Positions 56,074 through 61,529 of a stretch of 61,529 bases of DNA are shown here, in pieces. Positions within the stretch are counted from its first letter, which is position 1, and every line of letters begins with the position of its first letter. This DNA comes from Paracoccaceae bacterium (GTDB lineage Bacteria; Pseudomonadota; Alphaproteobacteria; Rhodobacterales; Rhodobacteraceae), in the NCBI GenBank assembly GCA_002708925.1, contig PAPN01000060.1, forward strand, positions 1 through 61,529. The letters run 5' to 3'. The notes below the pieces were generated by a model. The model was given only the letters and a program-made list of their open reading frames with translations. It was not told where the DNA came from and made no database searches. The position numbers were made by a program, and so were the translations under genes.

Positions 56074-57045
56074 ATGGACAATCATCGCCTTTCTGACGAA
56101 ACGATCGAGGCCACAGCCGCCCGCGTTCTGACCACCGAATCCGAGGCCCTGGCCCTGCTGGCCAGCCACCTGCCCGCCGATTTCGCCGCTGTGATCCGCC
56201 TGATCCTGGGCACCAGCGGCCGCGTGATCGTCGCCGGCATCGGCAAATCGGGGCATGTGGGGCGCAAGATCTCGGCCACTTTTGCCTCGACCGGGACGCC
56301 CTCGTTTTTCGTGCATGCCTCCGAGGCCAGCCACGGCGATCTGGGCATGATCACGCCTGATGACATCTGCATCCTGATTTCGAACAGTGGCGAAACCCAG
56401 GAACTGGGCGACATCCTGGCCCATACCCGCCGATTTTCCATTCCGCTGGTGGCCATTTCCTCGCGCGCGGGCAGCACCCTGATGCAGGCGGCCGATTACC
56501 AGCTGCTGCTGCCCCCCGCCCCCGAGGCCTGCCCGATGGGCATGGCCCCCACCACATCCACCACGCTGGCGCTGGCGCTTGGCGATGCGCTGGCCGTGGC
56601 CCTGATGGAGCAGCGCAATTTCCAGCCCGATCAGTTCCGCACCTTCCATCCGGGCGGCAAGCTGGGCGCGCAGCTGTCCACCGTGGCGCAATTGATGCAC
56701 GGGGCCGATGCCCTGCCGCTGGTTGAGGCCAATACCCCCATGCCAGAGGCGCTGATCGAGATGACCTCCAAGGGGTTTGGCACCGTCGGCGTGCTGGAGG
56801 GCGGCGCGCTGGTCGGGATCGTCTCGGATGGGGATTTGCGGCGCAACATGGCGCATCTGATGGACAGCACCGCTGGCGATGTGGCCACGATGCACCCCGT
56901 CACCGTGGCCCCCAGCCTGCTGGCCGCGCAGGCTTTGGCGCTGATGAATGAACGCAAGATCACCACGCTCTTTGTGGTCGATGACACCAACGCCCCCGTG
57001 GGCATCCTGCATCTGCATGACCTGCTGCGCGCGGGCGTTGTCTGA
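56074..57045 (+). CDS. kpsF: D-arabinose 5-phosphate isomerase
   Basis: Converts ribulose-5-phosphate to arabinose-5-phosphate for Kdo synthesis. It has 323 residues. The SIS domain (VIVAGIGKSGHVGRKISATF, EASHGDLGMITPDD, SNSGETQEL) is followed by two CBS domains (LPLVEANTPMPEALIEMTSKGFGTVGVL and ITTLFVVDDTNAPVGILHLHDLL). The ATG at 56074 starts the SIS domain and is preferred over longer frames. First of a kpsF-kpsU-kdsA run. Confidence 0.92.
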   Translation: MDNHRLSDETIEATAARVLTTESEALALLASHLPADFAAVIRLILGTSGRVIVAGIGKSGHVGRKISATFASTGTPSFFVHASEASHGDLGMITPDDICILISNSGETQELGDILAHTRRFSIPLVAISSRAGSTLMQAADYQLLLPPAPEACPMGMAPTTSTTLALALGDALAVALMEQRNFQPDQFRTFHPGGKLGAQLSTVAQLMHGADALPLVEANTPMPEALIEMTSKGFGTVGVLEGGALVGIVSDGDLRRNMAHLMDSTAGDVATMHPVTVAPSLLAAQALALMNERKITTLFVVDDTNAPVGILHLHDLLRAGVV

Positions 57046-57055
57046 AAGGTTCCTG

Positions 57056-57847
57056 ATGAAAACCGTGATCCTGATCCCTGCCCGCTATGCCTCGACCCGT
57101 TATCCGGGCAAACCGCTGGCCGAGCTGACCCTGCCCTCGGGCGAGAAGAAATCCCTGATCCGCCTCAGCTGGGAGGCCGCGCAACGCGTCCAAGGCGTGG
57201 CCGAGGTGCATGTGGTTACCGATGATGACCGTATTCGCGACCATGCGCAGGGCTTTGGCGCCAGCGTGATCATGACCTCGCCCGAGGCCGAAAACGGCAC
57301 CGCCCGCTGCGCCGAGGCGCTGGCTGCGGGCGAGGTAGAGGCCGATCTGATCGTCAATCTACAAGGCGACGCGCCCCTGACGCCCGAATGGTTCATCGAG
57401 GACCTGATCGCCGCCATGGAACGCGATCCGGCCGCTCAGGTGGCCACGCCCGTACTGCAATGCGACGCGCTGACCTATGGCCATTTCATCGAGGACCGCC
57501 AGGCTGGCCGCGTGGGCGGCACCACGGCTGTGTTCAACCGCGCCGGGCACGGGCTGTATTTCTCTAAGGAAGTCATCCCCTATATCGACCCCGATAAAGT
57601 GCCCGCCGATGACATCCCCGTCTATCACCACGTGGGCGTCTATGCCTATCGCCCCGACGCCCTGCGCGCCTATACCGGCTGGCCCGAAGGCGCGCTGGAA
57701 AAACGCGAGGGGCTGGAACAGCTGCGGTTCCTGGAAAACGGCCACACCGTGGCCTGCGTGCAGGTCGAAGGGCGCGGCCGGGTCTTCTGGGAGCTGAACA
57801 ACCCCGAGGATGTCGCCCGTATCAACTCGGTTCTGAAGGATCAATAA
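57056..57847 (+). CDS. kpsU: CMP-Kdo synthetase (3-deoxy-manno-octulosonate cytidylyltransferase)
   Basis: Activates Kdo with CTP, 263 residues. The N-terminus MKTVILIPARYASTRYPGKPLAE carries the RxxSxRxPGKPL signature of KdsB/KpsU. IVNLQGDAPLTP and TAVFNRAGHGLYFSKEVIPY are also family-like. ATG 57056 follows AAAGG, and its TAA overlaps the kdsA ATG by one base. It could serve capsule Kdo (KpsU) or LPS Kdo (KdsB); the position with kpsF/kdsA and kps genes favours the former. Confidence 0.92.
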   Translation: MKTVILIPARYASTRYPGKPLAELTLPSGEKKSLIRLSWEAAQRVQGVAEVHVVTDDDRIRDHAQGFGASVIMTSPEAENGTARCAEALAAGEVEADLIVNLQGDAPLTPEWFIEDLIAAMERDPAAQVATPVLQCDALTYGHFIEDRQAGRVGGTTAVFNRAGHGLYFSKEVIPYIDPDKVPADDIPVYHHVGVYAYRPDALRAYTGWPEGALEKREGLEQLRFLENGHTVACVQVEGRGRVFWELNNPEDVARINSVLKDQ

Positions 57848-58683
57848 TGGCCATATTAGAGACGAAAACAGTCACTGTCGGCGACATTCCCTTTGGCGGC
57901 AGCAATCCCATCGCCCTGATCACCGGCCCCTGCCAGATGGAGGGGCGCGACCACGCCCTGATGATGGCCGAAAAGATCGCCAAGGCCTGCGCGGCCAGCA
58001 ATACGCGCTTTGTCTATAAATCCAGCTATGACAAGGCGAACCGCTCCTCGATCGGCTCGTCGCGCGGCATCGGCATGGAGGAAGGCCTGCGCATCCTGCA
58101 AGAGGTGCGCGACACCTTCGGCTGCCCGGTTATCACCGATGTGCACGAAACCAGCCATTGCGCCCCCGTGGCGCAGGTGGTGGACATCCTGCAAATCCCC
58201 GCCTTCCTGTGTCGCCAGACCGATCTGCTGGTCGCTGCCGGCCAGACCGGCAAGCCGATCAACGTCAAGAAGGGCCAGTTCCTGGCACCTTGGGAAATGG
58301 GCAATGTCGCCGAAAAAATCGCCAGCACCGGCAATACCCAGATCATGCTGTGCGAGCGCGGCACCTCGTTCGGGTATAACACGCTGGTCAATGATTTCCG
58401 CGGCCTGCCCACCATGGCCGAAACCGGCTATCCGGTGATTTTCGACGCCACGCACTCGGTGCAGCAGCCCGGCGGGCGCGGCAACAGTTCGGGGGGCGAG
58501 CGTAAATTCGTCGCCGCCCTGGCCCGCGCCGCCTGTGCGGTTGGCGTGTCGGGCCTGTTTATAGAAACCCACCAGGATCCGGATATGGCGCCTTGTGACG
58601 GGCCGAACATGATCCAGGTGGATCAGATGGCCGATTTGATAAAAATGTTGCGCGATTTCGATAGCCTGGCCAAAAGCCTCTGA
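57847..58683 (+). CDS. kdsA: Kdo-8-phosphate synthase
   Basis: Condenses PEP with arabinose-5-phosphate to form Kdo-8-phosphate. It has 278 residues. LITGPCQMEGRDHAL, KSSYDKANRSSIGSSRG, TDVHE, KKGQFLAPWEM and VIFDATHSVQQPGG are all diagnostic. It overlaps kpsU by one base. With kpsF and kpsU it makes CMP-Kdo; Kdo-8-phosphate phosphatase is not present in the window. Confidence 0.95.
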   Translation: MAILETKTVTVGDIPFGGSNPIALITGPCQMEGRDHALMMAEKIAKACAASNTRFVYKSSYDKANRSSIGSSRGIGMEEGLRILQEVRDTFGCPVITDVHETSHCAPVAQVVDILQIPAFLCRQTDLLVAAGQTGKPINVKKGQFLAPWEMGNVAEKIASTGNTQIMLCERGTSFGYNTLVNDFRGLPTMAETGYPVIFDATHSVQQPGGRGNSSGGERKFVAALARAACAVGVSGLFIETHQDPDMAPCDGPNMIQVDQMADLIKMLRDFDSLAKSL

Positions 58684-58698
58684 TCCGGGAATGCCCCT

Positions 58699-59577
58699 AT
58701 GACTGACGACCTGATCCAGATTTCGAACGGCCAGCTGTCGGTGACGGTCAGCGCTCTGGGGGCCGAAATGCAAAGCCTGCAAGACGCAGCCGGCCGCGAT
58801 TACCTGTGGGATGGGGATGCGCAATACTGGACGGGGCGCGCGCCGATCCTGTTTCCCATCGTCGGCCGCGCGCCAGAGGACCGCATCCGCGTCGGCGATC
58901 ACAGCGCCGACATGGGCCAGCACGGATTCGCCCGGCGCAGCCGTTTCACCCTGATCCACGCCGATCAGACCGCCTGCACTCATGTTCTGACGCCGGATGA
59001 GGCCATCCGCGCCGCCTACCCCCGCGATTTCCGGCTAGAGCTGACCCACAGCCTGGACGGCACCGCCCTGTCCGTCACCGCCACCGTAACGAATACCGGC
59101 CCGGCCCCCCTGCCCTTTGGCCTGGGCTTTCATCCGGCGTTTCGCTGGCCTCTGCCCGGCGCGGCAGGCCAGCCCCACCGCGTGACCCTGGACGGAGCCG
59201 CAGCCCCTGAAATGGCCCGCCTCGCGGATGGTCTGCTGCCGCCCCAGCGGCATCCCTCGCCCTTTGAAAAGGGCCGTTTGACGCTGGATCAGAGCCTGTT
59301 TGACGCCGACGCCATGCTGTTTCCCAATGCTGGTATCCCCGGCCTGACCTATGGGCCCGATCAGGGTCCGCAGATGAAATTCACCTTTGAAAACCTGCCC
59401 GATCTGGCCCTGTGGAGCAAACCCGGCGCGCCGTTCCTGTGCATCGAGCCCTGGCACGGCACCGCCGCCCGCACCACCGATGGCCCCGCCATCGAGGACC
59501 GCCCCAACACGATCCTGCTGCCCTCTGGTCAGGCGCGGGCGTTCTCGTATCGGGTGACGCTTATCCCACCTGCCTGA
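58699..59577 (+). CDS. Aldose 1-epimerase-like protein
   Basis: A 292-residue protein of the galactose mutarotase superfamily, LacX-like branch. ILFPIVGRAPEDRI, MGQHGFARRSRF, GFHPAFRWPLPG and LWSKPGAPFLCIEPWHGTAA match. These include the conserved His residues and Glu. It lies 15 bp after kdsA and probably belongs to the same transcript. Mutarotation of a free hexose or hexose-6-phosphate is likely; the exact sugar is not known. Confidence 0.8.
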   Translation: MTDDLIQISNGQLSVTVSALGAEMQSLQDAAGRDYLWDGDAQYWTGRAPILFPIVGRAPEDRIRVGDHSADMGQHGFARRSRFTLIHADQTACTHVLTPDEAIRAAYPRDFRLELTHSLDGTALSVTATVTNTGPAPLPFGLGFHPAFRWPLPGAAGQPHRVTLDGAAAPEMARLADGLLPPQRHPSPFEKGRLTLDQSLFDADAMLFPNAGIPGLTYGPDQGPQMKFTFENLPDLALWSKPGAPFLCIEPWHGTAARTTDGPAIEDRPNTILLPSGQARAFSYRVTLIPPA

Positions 59578-59667
59578 TCCGCACTCATTGCGCGGGAAAT
59601 TTCGGCCCGCCTGCCCTGCCCCCTGTTGTTCCCCTGCCCCCCCTGAGATAGCTTGGCCTCAACCAAC

Positions 59668-61332
59668 ATGTTTAAAGATTTGATGATACATTGGGATAAA
59701 TTGCGCCGCTTGCACGACAGGGCGGCCCCTTTGGATATTGCGGCGCTTTTCGCTGCGGATTCTGACCGCGCGGCGCGGTTCTCAAGCTCGTTTGACGGGA
59801 TGCTGTTCGATTTCAGCAAGACCGCGATCGACACCGCCATTCTGGACGCCCTGCTGACGCTGGCCGAAACTGCCGGCCTGGCCGAAAAACGCGCCGCCAT
59901 GTTCCATGGCGAAAAAATCAACGAAACCGAAGGGCGCGCCGTGCTGCATACGGCCCTGCGCGCGCCCGAAGGGACGCATATCCGGGTGGATGGCAGCGAT
60001 GTGATGCCCGAAGTCCTGGCCACCCGCGCGCGCATGGCCGCCTTTGCCGCAGATGTCCGCGAGGGGCGGTTCACCGCGCCCGGCGGCGCCATTACCGATG
60101 TGGTTAATATCGGCATTGGCGGGTCAGACCTGGGGCCGGTGATGGGCACGCTGGCGCTGGCGCCTTATTGCGACGGGCCGCGGGTGCATTACGTGTCCAA
60201 TGTGGATGGGGCGCATGTGCATGACGTGCTGGCGCCGCTTGATCCGCAGACCACGCTGGTGATCGTGGCCTCGAAAACCTTCACCACCGTTGAAACCATG
60301 ACGAACGCCGATACCGCGCGGCGCTGGATGGCGGGTTCGGTGGATCAGCCCGCCGCGCAATTCGTGGCCCTGTCCACCAGCGCGGAAAAAACCGCTGAAT
60401 TCGGCATCCCGCCCGAACGTGTCTTTGGCTTTGAGGATTGGGTCGGCGGGCGCTATTCCATGTGGGGGCCGATCGGGCTGGGCCTGATGCTGGCCATCGG
60501 GCCGGATGATTTTGACGCTTTCCTGGCCGGCGGCGCATCAATGGATGCGCATTTTCGCAGCGCGCCGCTGGCTGAAAACCTGCCCGTGCTGCTGGCGCTG
60601 GTGGGCATCTGGCACCACCAGATCTGCGGTTATCCCACCCGCGCCGTGCTGCCCTATGAACAGCGCCTGACCCGCCTGCCCGCCTATCTGCAACAGCTGG
60701 AAATGGAGAGCAACGGCAAGCGCGTCGCCATGGATGGCAGCGCCCTGCAAACGCCCTGCGGCCCCGTTGTCTGGGGCGAGCCGGGCACCAATGGCCAGCA
60801 CGCCTTTTACCAGTTGATCCACCAGGGCACTTCCGTTGTGCCCTGCGAATTCCTGCTGGGCGCGCGCGGGCATGAACCCGATCTGGCCCATCACCACAGC
60901 CTGCTGGCGGCCAATTGCCTGGCCCAGTCCGAGGCGCTGATGCTGGGCCGCTCCTATGAGACTGCCCTGGCCGAGGCCCATGCCGCCGGGCTAAGCGGCC
61001 AAAGCGCCGAAACCCTGGCCCATCACCGGACATTTCCGGGCAACCGGCCCTCGACCACCTTGATTTACGATCTGCTGACGCCCTATCGGCTGGGCCAGAT
61101 CGTGGCGCTTTATGAACACCGGGTCTTTGCCGAGGGCGTGATCCTGGGGCTCAATTCCTTCGATCAATGGGGGGTCGAGCTGGGCAAGGAACTGGCCACC
61201 GCCCTGCATCCGATTCTGCAAGGCCAGCCCGAGGCCGCCCAGAAGGCCGCGGGCAAGGACGGCTCGACCCGGCAATTGCTGGACTATATCCGCGACACGC
61301 AGGCCCGCACAAAGACCAGCACAAAAGAATGA
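59668..61332 (+). CDS. pgi: Glucose-6-phosphate isomerase
   Basis: Interconverts glucose-6-phosphate and fructose-6-phosphate, the branch point to UDP-Glc/dTDP-Rha and GDP-Man/GDP-Fuc. It has 554 residues. NIGIGGSDLGPVM, VASKTFTTVETM and MESNGKRVAMDG are diagnostic, and LIYDLLTPYRLGQIVALYEHRVFAEG fits the Pgi C-terminus. The start used is ATG 59668; the TTG 59653 extension is not supported by a ribosome site. It precedes galU. Confidence 0.95.
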   Translation: MFKDLMIHWDKLRRLHDRAAPLDIAALFAADSDRAARFSSSFDGMLFDFSKTAIDTAILDALLTLAETAGLAEKRAAMFHGEKINETEGRAVLHTALRAPEGTHIRVDGSDVMPEVLATRARMAAFAADVREGRFTAPGGAITDVVNIGIGGSDLGPVMGTLALAPYCDGPRVHYVSNVDGAHVHDVLAPLDPQTTLVIVASKTFTTVETMTNADTARRWMAGSVDQPAAQFVALSTSAEKTAEFGIPPERVFGFEDWVGGRYSMWGPIGLGLMLAIGPDDFDAFLAGGASMDAHFRSAPLAENLPVLLALVGIWHHQICGYPTRAVLPYEQRLTRLPAYLQQLEMESNGKRVAMDGSALQTPCGPVVWGEPGTNGQHAFYQLIHQGTSVVPCEFLLGARGHEPDLAHHHSLLAANCLAQSEALMLGRSYETALAEAHAAGLSGQSAETLAHHRTFPGNRPSTTLIYDLLTPYRLGQIVALYEHRVFAEGVILGLNSFDQWGVELGKELATALHPILQGQPEAAQKAAGKDGSTRQLLDYIRDTQARTKTSTKE

Positions 61333-61454
61333 GCATTTTCCGGCCAACGGACGCGAAAACCCCCGCTCTGGGCTGGATCGCGGCAAATCGGCGGTGGAAT
61401 CCGGACCGCGAGTTCCGGTAGAATTCCACGTAAATTCATTTTCCAAAGGACTTG

Positions 61455-61529
61455 ATGATGACACGTAAGGTTACGAAGGCGATTTTTCCTGTTGCCGGCC
61501 TGGGGACGCGTTTTTTGCCCGCGACGAAA
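61455..61529 (+). CDS. galU: UTP-glucose-1-phosphate uridylyltransferase, N-terminal fragment (cut by window end)
   Basis: The first 25 residues, MMTRKVTKAIFPVAGLGTRF and LPATK, form the GxGTRxLPATK nucleotide-binding motif of GalU. AAAGGA at 61445-61450 precedes ATG 61455 (an adjacent second ATG is also possible). The open frame is cut by the window end. With the C-terminal fragment at 1-143 it should make one galU across the junction of a circular molecule, with about 225 codons missing. Confidence 0.9.
   Translation, partial: MMTRKVTKAIFPVAGLGTRFLPATK

Overview
The window looks like nearly all of a circular extrachromosomal replicon from a marine Rhodobacteraceae (roseobacter-type) alphaproteobacterium. 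It is GC-rich, its genes are densely packed with many ATGA overlaps, and it carries one iteron-type replication module (RepA-type initiator, ParA, ParB, parS-like palindromes). Both ends lie inside galU: the last 25 codons are its N-terminus and the first 46 codons its C-terminus. Joined directly they are out of frame, so about 0.7 kb (the middle of galU) seems to be missing from an otherwise circular molecule of about 62 kb. The layout, with a rhamnose operon beside a RepA/ParAB module, matches what I recall of roseobacter RepA-I 'biofilm plasmids'.

Region by region: 1-5125 holds galU(end)-galE, then the dTDP-rhamnose operon rfbCBDA and a Nudix hydrolase. 5126-9163 is the replication and partition block with an origin between parA and repA. 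9289-12046 has a small exported protein and an RTX serralysin-like protease. 12231-16857 has a sulfotransferase-like gene, the outer-membrane capsule export lipoprotein and a beta-propeller/RTX protein. 16977-18800 is a three-gene tail-fibre-like module (DUF4376/DUF2793-like). 18978-33842 holds glf, five glycosylation or sulfation genes including a 1989-residue protein with four glycosyltransferase-like domains, an unknown gene, and a methyltransferase/coiled-coil plus sulfotransferase pair. 34010-42161 is the GDP-fucose, GDP-mannose and UDP-glucuronate supply operon (gmd, fcl, manC, ugd), with three tandem SGNH-like domains in two genes inside it. 42242-48499 (minus strand) has a GT2-GT47-GT10 fusion, an O-fucosyltransferase-like gene and a coiled-coil protein. 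48783-51110 has ilvD and a PEBP-like secreted protein. 51171-58683 has gpsA, the capsule ABC exporter (KpsT, KpsE/CtrB-type, KpsM), a GlfT2-like glycosyltransferase and the Kdo genes kpsF, kpsU/kdsB and kdsA. 58699-61529 has an aldose-1-epimerase-like gene, pgi and the start of galU.

Together the genes describe a self-contained capsule/exopolysaccharide factory. Pgi, GalU, GalE, Glf, Ugd, RmlABCD, ManC, Gmd and Fcl supply UDP-Glc, UDP-Gal, UDP-Galf, UDP-GlcA, dTDP-Rha, GDP-Man and GDP-Fuc, and KdsA/KpsF/KpsU supply CMP-Kdo. Large multi-domain glycosyltransferases assemble the chain. Up to six sulfotransferase-like genes and the SGNH-like proteins probably decorate it, and KpsMTE plus the outer-membrane lipoprotein export it. 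I saw no KpsC/KpsS Kdo transferases, PAPS synthesis, type I secretion ABC genes, phosphomannomutase, transposases or conjugation genes, and no tRNA, rRNA or CRISPR. The only gene-free stretch over 300 bases is the origin region (7711-8131).
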